From Keguizhuia sedimenti (GTDB lineage Bacteria > Pseudomonadota > Gammaproteobacteria > Burkholderiales > Burkholderiaceae_D), in NCBI GenBank assembly GCA_030715135.1, contig JAUYVH010000003.1, positions 20,371-84,370 of the forward strand: DNA of 64,000 nt, given 5' to 3'. A program made the translations under genes and the position numbers. Below the pieces are notes generated by a model, which saw nothing but the letters and a program-made list of their open reading frames with translations, did not search any database and was not told where the DNA came from. Below, piece by piece: positions 49,625-59,600 of this stretch (position 1 is the stretch's first letter; every line of letters begins with the position of its first letter).

Positions 49625-50884
49625 TTAGCGCATTTGCGCAAGCTTCTGTTCGACAAATGCCAGCAACTCAGGCGAAAGATTGCCGCTCATTTTGGCGCGA
49701 GTGTATGCATCGCGCGCCTCGGGAGTGCGGTTTTCCGCCTGAAGTGAAATTGCCGCGCCCATCCACCAGATTCCATTGTTTGGTGCCTTCTTCAGGGCTG
49801 CAAGATAATGCTCGATCGCCTCTTTGTGACGTGCCTCGCGCTGCAACAGAGCAGCAAGGAATGCATGATAATCTGCCCGCCCGGCCGCATATGGCAAGGT
49901 GTGCTGCAAGGTTTCGATTGCCGCACGCAGCTCCTGTCTATCCACCTGCAGGCGGGCCAGCATCATGGCCAATCCTGTTTGCGTCCGGTCTGCCTGCAAT
50001 CCTTCGTTTAGTCTCCGTACTGCATCGTCCGGACGCTTTGCGTCCACCAGGAGTGCGGCAAGTGTCTGCCGTGCGGCAGCATGCCGGGAATCGATCTGCA
50101 AAGCCTGTTCCAGAACATTCATCGCTTCTTTATTTCTACCCTGCTCTATCAATCCAAGAGCTCGGCGATAGTCGTTTTCGGCACGCTGTTGAGGCGTCAG
50201 CTCCTGTAGCTGTTTGCTCACTTTGAGAGGCATCAAGTCATCAGTAGCAATGGCATTAAAGGACTCGGCCGGTTGCGCTTTTTCTTTGGATTCAGGCAAC
50301 GGCTTGGTACTTACACCCGATGTCGCAGGCGCAGCTTGAATCCGCCTTGATTCCGGCGCAGCATTCATGCGAGACCAGGTTTCGCTTGCTGGCGCCATGG
50401 CATCTGGGGCTTTTTGGCCCGCTTGTTTGGCAGCTTGCGGCTCAGTCTGCGTGGATTGCACAGATGTGGATAATTGAGCACTCGCAATTATTTGGCTGGC
50501 TGGCGCTTTGTGCGTATCCTGCAATTCTGCTGGAATTCCCTGCACTAGCTGATCATCCGGCAAAGCAGGATCCGACATTGCCTCGCTGCTTGAGCTCGGC
50601 AGCGTGGGGGGCTCATGGTCCAGTTTCAGGCTTAATGACAGATCCGGCGCAACCGGCTGCGGTGCAGGCATGATGCTTTTTTCATGCTGTTGCCCATACA
50701 TCCACCAAGCGCCCACAGATATTCCCGCGGCGACCACGCATACGGCACCCAGAATAATCCGCCATGGTGCACCGCGCGAGCGGGAATCCGGCGCTGCCCG
50801 TACCTGTCCCTGAAAGGTTCCCAGCACTTCGGATCCGGATTTTCTTTCCTCGAGGTCCTGCAGCATCTTGTTGATGAGGCTCAT
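49625..50884 (-). CDS. mshN: MSHA biogenesis protein MshN (TPR protein)
   Basis: Inner-membrane-anchored TPR protein of the MSHA pilus assembly, 419 residues from the ATG at 50884, which overlaps the mshM stop (ATGA). The N-terminal MSLINKMLQDLEERKSG is the MshN/PilO-like opening. A transmembrane helix follows (IILGAVCVVAAGISVGAWWM), then a Pro/Ala/Ser-rich linker and C-terminal TPR repeats from about residue 220 (GLIEQGRNKEAMNVLEQALQ, LLQREARHKEAIEHYLAALK). It is last of the visible cluster. Confidence 0.88.
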   Translation of the reverse strand: MSLINKMLQDLEERKSGSEVLGTFQGQVRAAPDSRSRGAPWRIILGAVCVVAAGISVGAWWMYGQQHEKSIMPAPQPVAPDLSLSLKLDHEPPTLPSSSSEAMSDPALPDDQLVQGIPAELQDTHKAPASQIIASAQLSTSVQSTQTEPQAAKQAGQKAPDAMAPASETWSRMNAAPESRRIQAAPATSGVSTKPLPESKEKAQPAESFNAIATDDLMPLKVSKQLQELTPQQRAENDYRRALGLIEQGRNKEAMNVLEQALQIDSRHAAARQTLAALLVDAKRPDDAVRRLNEGLQADRTQTGLAMMLARLQVDRQELRAAIETLQHTLPYAAGRADYHAFLAALLQREARHKEAIEHYLAALKKAPNNGIWWMGAAISLQAENRTPEARDAYTRAKMSGNLSPELLAFVEQKLAQMR

Positions 50885-51774
50885 CTCAAAACCACCCATC
50901 CCATTCCGGTTCCGGCGATCAGCACCGTAGCAATTCCCATCCACATCCACGGAAAAATGGAGGAACGTGCAGCCGCTGTGTCCTTTGCCGCGGCCTTGAC
51001 ATGGCGCGCACGGACTTGTTGCTTGCCTTCGCCATAGGTCAGCATGAGCGCCTTGTGCGCAAGAATATTGATCAAACGCGGCACACCGCCGCTTGTCGCA
51101 TTCAGCATCCTGACCGCGTCCCGCGCAAACAGCCTGCTGCCGGCAAATCCAGCGATGCTGAGACGATGCGACACATAGAACTCCACATCATCCTTGCTCA
51201 AGGGCTTGAGCCGGTAATGAAAGGTAATGCGCTGCGTCAGTTGCCGGATCGACTCATGCTGCAGCTTCGCATCAAGCTCCGGCTGGCCAAAGAGCACGAT
51301 CTGCAGCAGTTTGCGCTTCTCTGTTTCCAGATTCGTAAGCAGCCGCAGGGCTTCGAGCGATTCAAGCGGCATTGCCTGCGCTTCATCGAGACACAGGATT
51401 GCACGCTTTCCATCGCGTGCCAGCACCAGAAGGCGGTAATTGATCGCCTTGAGCAACTCGTACTGGTCAACATCTTTTGGCTGTTGAATCTCCAGCTCGT
51501 CGGCCAGGGCAAGCATCAGGCTGCGCGGATCAAGGTATGGATTCGGAATATACGCGGTGACGAAACTGTCATCCAGCATGACCATGAACTTGCGGCACAG
51601 GAGCGTCTTGCCTGTTCCGACTTCACCGGTAATCTTGATAAAGCCCTCGCCGTTCCTCGCCGCGATCAGCAAGGTATTCAGCGCTTCCTGGTAAACCGAA
51701 CAGGCGAAGAAAAAACTCGTATCCGGGGTGATCCCGAACGGTAATTCACGCAGGCCAAAATGATTCTGGTACAT
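50881..51774 (-). CDS. mshM: MSHA biogenesis ATPase MshM (ExeA-like)
   Basis: AAA-type ATPase of 297 residues related to ExeA/GspA, thought to help the secretin pass the peptidoglycan. The N-terminus MYQNHFGLRELPFGITPDTS is diagnostic. Walker A is GEVGTGKT (50-57) and Walker B AILCLDEAQA (125-134). A single helix near the C-terminus (FPWMWMGIATVLIAGTGMGW) anchors it. It lies between mshL and mshN. Confidence 0.93.
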   Translation of the reverse strand: MYQNHFGLRELPFGITPDTSFFFACSVYQEALNTLLIAARNGEGFIKITGEVGTGKTLLCRKFMVMLDDSFVTAYIPNPYLDPRSLMLALADELEIQQPKDVDQYELLKAINYRLLVLARDGKRAILCLDEAQAMPLESLEALRLLTNLETEKRKLLQIVLFGQPELDAKLQHESIRQLTQRITFHYRLKPLSKDDVEFYVSHRLSIAGFAGSRLFARDAVRMLNATSGGVPRLINILAHKALMLTYGEGKQQVRARHVKAAAKDTAAARSSIFPWMWMGIATVLIAGTGMGWVVLR

Positions 51775-51779
51775 GCTGC

Positions 51780-53510
51780 TTACCGCGTCGCATTGAAACG
51801 ATTTTTCGGATCAAGAGCCTGAATACGCTGCTGAGTCTCCAGGATGTTGTTGGTCCAGGTGCTTTCGCCCTGCACGACGATAGGCTTGAGCAGAATCACC
51901 AGTTCGCGTTTTTGCGTCGCTTCATTCCTGTTGCTTAACAAAGCGCCCAGTACTGGCACATTGTCCGCACCAGGCAGTTGCGAACGATCGGATGCGCTTG
52001 CCTGGCGCATTAATCCTCCGATTGCCACAATCTGTCCATCCTTGCCGCGCACGATGCTGTCCGTTTCGGAAATGGAGCTTGCAGCCAGCGGGAGAGTCAG
52101 CGAGCCGCCGGAACCAAGATTGATGTTCTTGTCGACGGTCGTGACATTGCTGACTGATGGATGGATATGCAGAATCACGTTGCCCGCATCATCGACCTGC
52201 GGCGTGACGTCCAGCGCGACACCGGAAAAGAAAGGCTGCAAGGTGACGGTAGGATTAGTGGTTGTTGCGGTTCCCGTGGTAGTGGTCGTGCTCACGTTGG
52301 TCACGAAAAACTCGTCCGTGCCGACTTTAAGGACCGCTTTCTGATTATTCAAGGTCGCGATGCGCGGGCTGGACAGCACATGGACTGTTCCCTGAGTTTC
52401 CAGGAAGGAGAGCAGCGCGGCGAAATTGCTGGTCTGGAAGGCGAGGCCAAACAAACCGCCGAGGTTGGATGCATTGCTGACCAGCTCCAGGCCCGGAATG
52501 GCATCCAGCGCAGCATCAGAAAAAGTCCTGGCACCGGAATCGATGTTGGCGCCGGTTGCCAGGGCGCCGTTGCGCTGCAATACGGTTCCCGGCGCAACCT
52601 GCCCGATGGAGTAGCGGCTATTGCCTCCCCGGCTGAACGCAGCCCAGTTGATCCCGGACTGGAAGCTGTCATTCAGCTGCACTTCGATGATTTTGGCTTC
52701 CAGGATGACTTGCCGGTCCACCGACAGCTGCGTTGCCTTCAGATAGCTCGCCACATCCCTCAATTCGTTCCACATTCCGCGCACCACGACCACACCGGAT
52801 TGCGGACTGATTACCACGCTTCGTCCATCCTTGCCTGACCCGATGATCGCTTCAAGCGAACTTCTCAATTCGCCCCAGAAATCGCTTGTCGAGCGCGTCG
52901 TGATATTGCTGGAATTGCCGGCCCTGACGCCGTTCGCTCCGGGAGTGTTCGTTACCGGCACATTGGTTCCACTCGGATTGTTGGAAACCACGTCGCCGAC
53001 CGAACCTGACGTGACGCGGATATCCGATGTGCCGGTGCGGCTTCCGGTCAGATAGTTAACCTGAAAAACGCGTGTCTGCAAAGTGAGCGGCTTGATATAA
53101 ATGCGCGTTCCTTCGACCTTGTAATCGTATCCGTACATTTCGCGGATAGCATCCAGCGCCTCGAAAATCGTCACATCTTTCAGGTTTGCGGAAATGGTGC
53201 CGGTTACTTCCGGTGGAACCAGCATGCTGTAACGCGTGCCGGACACCAGCGTCATGAAAAACTGCTGTGCCGGGAGATTGTTGAACGCCAGATTGAAACG
53301 TTGCTCCAGCGGTTGACGTTGTTCCGGCATTTCAATCTTTAATGGCGGCAGCAGCGAAGCAGCGACCGCATCCGGCGCAGCAGGTCGAACCTGGGGTTCC
53401 GCCGCCTTGGCCATTTCACTGCCGATCAAATCATATGTTTCGCGTTTCGGCGGCGGAGATGTACACGCCGCCACAGAAATCGCCGATATGATCAATAGAG
53501 TTTTCCGCAT
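51780..53510 (-). CDS. mshL: MSHA secretin MshL
   Basis: Outer-membrane secretin ring for pilus exit, 576 residues. It has a lipoprotein signal peptide (LLIISAISVAAC, lipobox A-A-C). A short STN/secretin N domain follows (FNLAFNNLPAQQFFMTLVSG, then AIREMYGYDYKVEG), and the secretin domain from about residue 250 contains QVILEAKIIEVQLNDSFQSG. The conserved region includes VTPQVDDAGNVILHIHPSVS and GLMRQASASDRSQLPGADNV. Upstream is the structured intergenic element. Confidence 0.95.
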   Translation of the reverse strand: MRKTLLIISAISVAACTSPPPKRETYDLIGSEMAKAAEPQVRPAAPDAVAASLLPPLKIEMPEQRQPLEQRFNLAFNNLPAQQFFMTLVSGTRYSMLVPPEVTGTISANLKDVTIFEALDAIREMYGYDYKVEGTRIYIKPLTLQTRVFQVNYLTGSRTGTSDIRVTSGSVGDVVSNNPSGTNVPVTNTPGANGVRAGNSSNITTRSTSDFWGELRSSLEAIIGSGKDGRSVVISPQSGVVVVRGMWNELRDVASYLKATQLSVDRQVILEAKIIEVQLNDSFQSGINWAAFSRGGNSRYSIGQVAPGTVLQRNGALATGANIDSGARTFSDAALDAIPGLELVSNASNLGGLFGLAFQTSNFAALLSFLETQGTVHVLSSPRIATLNNQKAVLKVGTDEFFVTNVSTTTTTGTATTTNPTVTLQPFFSGVALDVTPQVDDAGNVILHIHPSVSNVTTVDKNINLGSGGSLTLPLAASSISETDSIVRGKDGQIVAIGGLMRQASASDRSQLPGADNVPVLGALLSNRNEATQKRELVILLKPIVVQGESTWTNNILETQQRIQALDPKNRFNATR

Positions 53511-53560
53511 TTCCGTGCCTTATAGTTTTTAGAACTTACTTCATCCATAGCAGCATGTGC

Positions 53561-53678
53561 GAAGGGGGCATTGCGGGATGCAGCGCTAGGCGCCGTCGCG
53601 CTGCACAGGGTGGTTCCCTGTGCAAGCGGCCTCGGCGGCCCCGCGACAACAACGCGATGAGCCCGCAATGCTCCCTTC
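53561..53678. repeat. Inverted-repeat module A, multi-hairpin
   Basis: An outer stem of 17 pairs joins 53561-53577 (GAAGGGGGCATTGCGGG) to 53662-53678, with one G-U pair in one strand sense. Inside are a hairpin GCAGCGC/GCGCTGC (53580-53604), a hairpin of 8 pairs (53603-53610 with 53616-53623, competing with the previous one for 2 bases), a GCGGCC/GGCC hairpin (53626-53640) and CGCG/CGCG (53642-53656). It looks like a multibranch structured RNA or a small non-autonomous mobile element. Confidence 0.75.
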
Positions 53679-53685
53679 CCTCCGG

Positions 53686-53784
53686 GTTCAGACCAGAATC
53701 GGCGCTGGCTGTGTTGCACAGCTTGCGAATAGATGACTATTCGCTGCGCCGCGCGCCTTGCCATCATCCGATTCTGGTCTGAAC
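53686..53784. repeat. Inverted-repeat module B, 17-bp terminal repeats
   Basis: A perfect 17-bp inverted repeat bounds 99 bases: GTTCAGACCAGAATCGG at 53686-53702 and its exact complement at 53768-53784. A nested 8-bp hairpin GCGAATAG/CTATTCGC (53725-53744) with an ATGA loop lies in the middle. The layout resembles a miniature inverted-repeat transposable element or a structured RNA. No target-site duplication was obvious. Confidence 0.78.
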
Positions 53785-53813
53785 GCATCATGCTGGTATG
53801 GGTGAAATAAGTT

Positions 53814-54221
53814 CTATTGCCGCATACCGTTTTTAGATGCCGGACGCCCGGTGCTCGGCTGTTTTTCCACGACTGGGAACAGCTTCAAAACCTGCGTCTC
53901 CTTCCCCTGTGCAAGAACCACTTCCGCATCGCTGATCTTTACCACACGTGCATTACCGACGGAGTCTCCCTGCTTGACCGTCTGGCCACTGATGATGGCA
54001 AGCTTTCTTCCGGAAGATGTCAGCACCGATTGCAGCACCGGGCCGCTGATTACGTTTCCAGTGTTCTCATCGGCATATGCTGCACCCGTCGGACGAGTGG
54101 GGTCAGGCAGGTTTTCAGCGAATGCGGGCGGCACAAACCATGACGCATATACTCCTGCTGCAATCAATATGCCGCAATACCGACATGCCTTATTGATGTT
54201 CGGATTCACAGGTTGAGCCAT
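53814..54221 (-). CDS. mshK: MSHA biogenesis protein MshK
   Basis: A 135-residue periplasmic pilus-assembly protein with a signal peptide or membrane helix near the N-terminus (YCGILIAAGVYASWFVPPAF). The mature part NLPDPTRPTGAAY followed by LQSVLTSSGRKLAIISGQTV and GDSVGNARVVKISDAEVVL forms the small beta domain shared by MshK, PilP and GspC. It probably links the inner-membrane MshJ complex to the secretin MshL. It overlaps mshJ by 16 bases. Confidence 0.85.
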   Translation of the reverse strand: MAQPVNPNINKACRYCGILIAAGVYASWFVPPAFAENLPDPTRPTGAAYADENTGNVISGPVLQSVLTSSGRKLAIISGQTVKQGDSVGNARVVKISDAEVVLAQGKETQVLKLFPVVEKQPSTGRPASKNGMRQ

Positions 54222-54925
54222 TTCTTGTCCAGGCTTAAAGTATAGAGTGTCAATGTCAGCGTGGCTTTCGGATATTCCTCAATCCGGAGCCTGGCCTTGT
54301 TCCAAAAGAGCTGCCACGGCATGCTTTCCAGCGCATCCATATACTGCAACATATCCATGTAGCTTCCCTGAACGACAATTTCCACGCCATGCCTGAACAC
54401 CGGCTCGGCATCTGATAAATTGCCTTCGGCCTTCTTGATATTCGCACCCGCGGTTGCCGCGACTTTTTCAACCATCGTGCCGGCATCCACAGTGCCGTTT
54501 TCGCTCAAAGGCGCAACAGGCAAGGTCTTCAAGGAAAGAAGCGTCAGCCTGCTGTCGCGCCTCAGAATATCTCCAAGCAAGGCCGGCATTCTATCAGGCG
54601 ACACAAGGCCTTTTTCCATTTCTACCAATTGCGTATGCATTCTTTCGAGTTGCTGCTGCAGCTCTTTGAGACGGGCGCGGTTTACCGCATCCGGATCCTG
54701 CCGGTCACTGACTGTCTGGCGCATCTGCGTCTGCATCTGGCCGATGAGCGTCTGGTTGGTTCTTACCTGCTGCGACAAGCGCTTTTGTTTCGCGAATAAA
54801 GGATCCAGAAGCAGCGCATTGAAGACTGCAATCGCCAGGATTGCAATCATGGCGAAGATAATGACGCGCTCTCGCAGGCTCAGGCCGTCGATCTTCGCTG
54901 TCAGTTTTTGCCAGTGCTTTTTCAT
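54206..54925 (-). CDS. mshJ: MSHA biogenesis protein MshJ (PilO/GspM-like)
   Basis: Inner-membrane pilus-assembly protein of 239 residues, type II secretion M-like. After MKKHWQKLTAKIDGLSLRER comes one transmembrane helix (VIIFAMIAILAIAVFNALLL). A coiled coil follows (QKRLSQQVRTNQTLIGQMQT and on to about 105), then a ferredoxin-like periplasmic domain with VEIVVQGSYMDMLQYMDALE. It partners the PilN-type and PilM-type proteins encoded upstream. Confidence 0.9.
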   Translation of the reverse strand: MKKHWQKLTAKIDGLSLRERVIIFAMIAILAIAVFNALLLDPLFAKQKRLSQQVRTNQTLIGQMQTQMRQTVSDRQDPDAVNRARLKELQQQLERMHTQLVEMEKGLVSPDRMPALLGDILRRDSRLTLLSLKTLPVAPLSENGTVDAGTMVEKVAATAGANIKKAEGNLSDAEPVFRHGVEIVVQGSYMDMLQYMDALESMPWQLFWNKARLRIEEYPKATLTLTLYTLSLDKKWLNL

Positions 54926-54963
54926 GGACTACCCCAAAAGGGCCTTTCGTTCAAAACTCTTGC

Positions 54964-55605
54964 CTAGTGCAAGCTGAATTCAATGTAACCGGGTGCTTCC
55001 GGAGCCTTGCCGTCGTGCGATGTGCTCTTGTCATTGGGCGCACTCAACGGCACATTCGTCGGCGATTTCATTTCGAGCGTTCCGAAAGATTTCCCCTGCA
55101 TGATTCCCTCGGTTTTGAGGCGGTTGATATAGGTTGGCAAGAGTTCCGGCTTCACTGCCCGCCCCTGCAATCCGATTTCGCTTCCAGCTCCGCTCAGCTC
55201 CAGCCCGGTCAGCCACACTCCGTCCATGCTTTGCCGCGCGAACGCACGAAAATACGAGGCATATCCGTCCGTATTGCCGATGTCGCCCCGCTGCAAGGTG
55301 TCAAATACCTTATTGATCGAATTCACCTCTGCTTCGGTATTCTGGATTTGCAGCTCCAGGCTCTGGCTTTTCGGTTTTGGTCCGTATTGCGCCAAAACCT
55401 GCTTGAGCTGATTTTGCATCGCAAGCAGTTGGCCATTGCTGCTTGCAGCTTCCTGGCTCAGGGTACTAACCTGGTGTTGCGCATAGATGGCTATCAGTGC
55501 GCAACCAGCAAGCAACACGCCGAGCGACTGCAGCATGGCGACGGCAGAAAAGTATTTTTTCTGCTTCAGGAAAACCGGATTGAACAGGTTGATCTGCTGA
55601 CTCAT
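54964..55605 (-). CDS. MSHA biogenesis PilN-type inner-membrane protein
   Basis: A 213-residue PilN-like protein. MSQQINLFNPVFLKQKKYFS is the PilN-type opening that docks in the PilM cleft (INLFNP motif). A transmembrane helix follows (AVAMLQSLGVLLAGCALIAI), then a coiled coil and a small periplasmic domain with WLTGLELSGAGSEIGLQGRA. In other MSHA clusters it is often called MshI2. The start overlaps the mshI stop by 4 bases (ATGA). Confidence 0.88.
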   Translation of the reverse strand: MSQQINLFNPVFLKQKKYFSAVAMLQSLGVLLAGCALIAIYAQHQVSTLSQEAASSNGQLLAMQNQLKQVLAQYGPKPKSQSLELQIQNTEAEVNSINKVFDTLQRGDIGNTDGYASYFRAFARQSMDGVWLTGLELSGAGSEIGLQGRAVKPELLPTYINRLKTEGIMQGKSFGTLEMKSPTNVPLSAPNDKSTSHDGKAPEAPGYIEFSLH

Positions 55606-56552
55606 AGCACCACCGCTTCCTGACGCAATGCAGCACCCAAGGTCAGAAAATATCGCTGCTGCGATTCAAGACGCTTGAGTTCGGGCACCTTGGAAAAATC
55701 CAGCACCTCATCCAATGAGAGAGTCTCGACAGGAAAGTAGAGATTGGCCGCAAGATGCTCTTGCAAGGGCACGCCGGCAGTACCCAATGGAAAAAGCAAA
55801 AGTTTGGACAATGCGATATGGCGATACTGGCGGTCAAAATGGTCAAACGAACGCTGAAGCTCCAGGGTAATGCGCTCATACAAGGGCTCGCGCTGCGACC
55901 CGTCGGCTTCCATAAGCTGCTGCAACGTCACGTCCAGCCGCCGCGACAGATACAGCTCGCCGGCAAACGTCACCGTGAGCAGGCCGCCCGCAGCATCGAA
56001 AGAAAGCAGTCCAAGGCCACGTCCCTGTGCTTCAGCCAGTGCAGCGATATTACGCTGCGCCATTTCAGGAATATCGATAATGGAAAGCGGCACCTTCGAC
56101 TCCTCGAACAACGCCTGCCTGTCTTGGATCAGCTGATTGCGCGCCGCGACGGCGAACATTGAATGTGTCCGCGCATTTGCTTCCTTGTCAACCGGAATAT
56201 CCACGATATCGAAGGTCGCATCGTCGATGTGGTAATCGAGCAGATCCTTCAATTTCCAGCGAATTGCAGTCTTCAATTCCTGCGAAGGCACGTTCGGCGC
56301 ATCAACCGACAGCAGTTGATATTCGCCTGCCTCCAGCAAGTTCGAACAGAAATAGTGCTCGGCACGCAAATCTTTCCCCAAGTTTGCAAGAGACTTGGGC
56401 AGCTCAAATCTGCTGGACGGATAAAACGCCGCCTTTTCGATGACAGGAAGACTGTTCAGTGGCCTTTTTATGGAAACGGCCGTAATGCCGTCAGCCTGAA
56501 AGGCAATGGCGAGCTGACCTTCAGTTTTCTTCTTTTTTCCAAAAAATGACAT
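55602..56552 (-). CDS. mshI: MSHA biogenesis protein MshI (PilM-like)
   Basis: Cytoplasmic actin-like scaffold of the pilus inner-membrane complex, 316 residues. MSFFGKKKKTEGQLAIAFQA is typical. The actin-like fold shows LSVDAPNVPSQELKTAIRWK, the DIVDIPVDKEANARTHSMFA strand, LGLLSFDAAGGLLTVTFAGE, and YERITLELQRSFDHFDRQYR. It binds the N-terminal tail of the PilN-type protein encoded next. It follows mshQ. Confidence 0.9.
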   Translation of the reverse strand: MSFFGKKKKTEGQLAIAFQADGITAVSIKRPLNSLPVIEKAAFYPSSRFELPKSLANLGKDLRAEHYFCSNLLEAGEYQLLSVDAPNVPSQELKTAIRWKLKDLLDYHIDDATFDIVDIPVDKEANARTHSMFAVAARNQLIQDRQALFEESKVPLSIIDIPEMAQRNIAALAEAQGRGLGLLSFDAAGGLLTVTFAGELYLSRRLDVTLQQLMEADGSQREPLYERITLELQRSFDHFDRQYRHIALSKLLLFPLGTAGVPLQEHLAANLYFPVETLSLDEVLDFSKVPELKRLESQQRYFLTLGAALRQEAVVL

Positions 56553-56674
56553 TTAGAAACAATTTCCCTGATTATTTGCTTGAAGTTATGAGAATAAGTG
56601 CTTGTTGTCAATGAATTTTCCTATAAAGCAACACTTTGGCGACATAGGACTGACTCGGTATTCAAATTTCCTGT

Positions 56675-59600
56675 TTAGTACATTTCTCTTATATAAATTA
56701 TTGGTCCGCTATTACGCATGCCGAAACTCGCCCGAGCACTCGGATCGGCGGTATAAGTGCCGCCGGATTTGATTCTTAAATAATCTTTATTGGCGGTCGT
56801 CGCACCGACAATAGCGCCTATCACACATGCATTTCCGGAAGCGCCATTCAGATTGACTCTCAAATCGACGCTCCCGCTATTGCCGGCGCCAGGTTTGCTC
56901 ATTACAAGATTACCTCTGCCGCTTGCAAAGCGGCCGCTAATCGATGCGGAAGTTTCGCAGGCTATAAGATTCTTTTGAAAATTGTTCAGGCTTACGTTGT
57001 TGGCGGCCAGACTGGTGCAATGATCCACCGTGTTGAGCACGAAGTTGCTGCCGTTCCAGTACCGCACTTCGGTAGGCACCGGCAAGCCCAGTAATTCTGA
57101 TCCATGTGCATTGGAGAGCTTCAAAACGCCATAACGAAACTCATTCCCGGAATCGAATGCAATACCTGGCCCTCCACCGTTGAATACGGCGGTTGTTGCG
57201 CTTGTGATTGTGCCGCTTGTCTCATTGGGGTCCGTCGCCGCAATGTTCAGTACGATATTGGCGTTAAACGCAGCCTGCGGTGCCGTCGTGTTCCGGTCGA
57301 AGCGGATCAGGTCGCCGGCATCTACGGTGATCGTGCCAGTACCGGTATTGTTATTGTTTGCCACAATCGAGGGCGTATTCATGGTTACGCCGCTTATCGT
57401 GCCGGAAATGGAGGTATAGGTTTGCTGCACATCCGCGCCGGTGATCTTCCACCATGAATTCTGGTAATTGATTGTCGCCGCGCCGGCAGCATTACGTGCC
57501 GTGATTATTGCCCGCGGCACGGTCAGATAACCGAATGGCTGACCGATATAGGTGAATGAACGGCTGACGCAGGCAGTATCGTTGAAGGTTTTCAAGACAG
57601 GGGTGATACCCGCATCAACCGTCACATCAAAGTGATCCGGAACAAACCGCCCTACCAGCACGGTTGCCGACACTGGCACATTCCGCTGTACCGGAGTAGT
57701 ACCGTCCGCATTGTCCACCTCGGCAAACGTTGTATCCTGAAGCTGCAATCCGAACGTGCCGACTTCGCTGTACGTCGCCGTGCCGGTGCTGACGATCCCC
57801 GACGACGCCGTCCATGATGCCGCCGATACCGTTCCGACGCTCAAAGTGCATCCGCTGCCGGAACCGCTGCAGGAAACGGCGCCCAGCGATGGTGTTCCAT
57901 TGTAGTTCGTTGTGATGACGCCAGCGGAATTGCGTGCCTCGGCCGAGATAGTAAATGGTCTTCCAGCCTTATGTACGTTTCCTCCGGTGACACTGGTATT
58001 GCTCAGGCCGCGTGCAAGGCCGGCCGTCGACCAGTCCTGATCGGTCGCAACGATGCTATTGAAGCTTGCAGGGCGAATCGCGAAATTGTCGGTCGAACAA
58101 GAAACCACCGTCGCCGTTCCCGTTGCGGGATAACTGATCCTGACCCGGACATCCCTCCAGGCATTGGCCGTCTCCGAATATAATGCGGTACTGAACGGGA
58201 TGTTTGTTTTACGGCCCTGATCGCCCGCCACAAACGTCGCCGTGGATGAACCCAGGACTGAGAAAGTCTGCGGGCAATTGTCGCCATCCAATGCAATGCC
58301 CGTAGAGGTATTGCCGAGCAATTCCACCTTCACATCGCCGGTAAAATTGGTTTGAATTGCCACAGGCGTAGCCGTGTTTAGCGCAATCAGGTCGAGATTA
58401 AAGGAAGTGGCTGATATTTTAGTGGTGATGGGCCCGGTCGTAGAGCCCGGCGCAGTGGACGCTTCGAACGCATTGAAACTTCCTGGCGTTACCGCAACCT
58501 GAGCCTGACAATGGTATAAATATCCTGCGGGGACAATCTGAAACCCGGTATTGTTGTAATTTCCGGAGAGCTGCGCGACGGCTTGACCACCATTCTCGTA
58601 GTAGTCCATTTGCAGCGCATAATATTGTCCCGCATTGAGCGTCACCGCAGGCGAGTCGTTAATAGTTGCGGCATGATCCGTCCAATTGTCGATCAGATTT
58701 TGACCGTCCACATACAATCGCACACCGTCATCGCTGTTAGTCCGCAGCACATAACTGCCCGTAGCCGGAGCCAGCACGTAGCCAGTCCAACGGACGCTGA
58801 AAAGATCGGCGGGTATGCCTGCAACGCCGGGGACACCGGTACCCCAGTTGAAGTTAATGGTGGCGTCAATCCGCTCAACGGGTGTGCCTGGAAACTGGTC
58901 CGAAATACCGGTGTAATATGCGCCCTTGATCCCCGGAGTCAGGACACCGTTGACGGTAACGGTCTGGGACGTCACGGCGATTGCATTACCGGCCAAGTCA
59001 CTAACCCCGCTCATTGTCAGCGTATAACTGCCGGCCGGCATAGCGCTGGTTCTAAGAAGCACCGACATGCCGTCCGGCTGCAAGGTGGCAGATGTTACTG
59101 AAATCCCGCCGGACAACACATAATTCCCGGCATTCTGCGCGGTTGCGGCGCTGACTGATTCTGAGAAGGTAACGAGCAGTTGATTAATTCCGCCGCAATA
59201 GCTGCTGATTCCAGTGACAGTCGGCGGTATTGTATCGATCGTGTAATCTACAACTATCTCGATGTAGTCCACGCTCACAAAATGATCCGGTCCATTGCCA
59301 CTTGGCTTGATAGCTTTAAAGGCTGCGCCAAAATTGGCTGCATTGATATCCGTTGGCGTCCAGATTTGCCCCCATAAATCGGCCGCTCCCCCATACGCTT
59401 GAACTGCATCCACATCAGAATAGGAGGTCGCGCTTGATTTATCTACCGTACCGATCGTTCCGCCTTTTACAATGCGCACCGCATGGTCGCGACTACCTCC
59501 ATTTGAAGTACGGCTCGACGCGCGCTCGATACTGACAGTGATTCCGTTGATTATTGCGCCAGGTGGAATCGTAAATCCGTAACCGGTGCACCTTAGGAAT

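Larger units (their letters stand above)
53511..53813. other. Highly structured mshK-mshL intergenic region
   Basis: A 303-base break in an otherwise tight operon, with no credible gene. It contains two adjacent inverted-repeat modules (listed separately) that fill most of it. The local sequence is GC-richer than its surroundings. Whatever its origin, any msh transcript must read through it to reach mshL. Confidence 0.7.

Noticed and set aside
53492-53791. Open frames on both strands across the mshK-mshL gap
   Set aside because: They are by-products of the inverted repeats; the peptides resemble nothing and lack ribosome sites.
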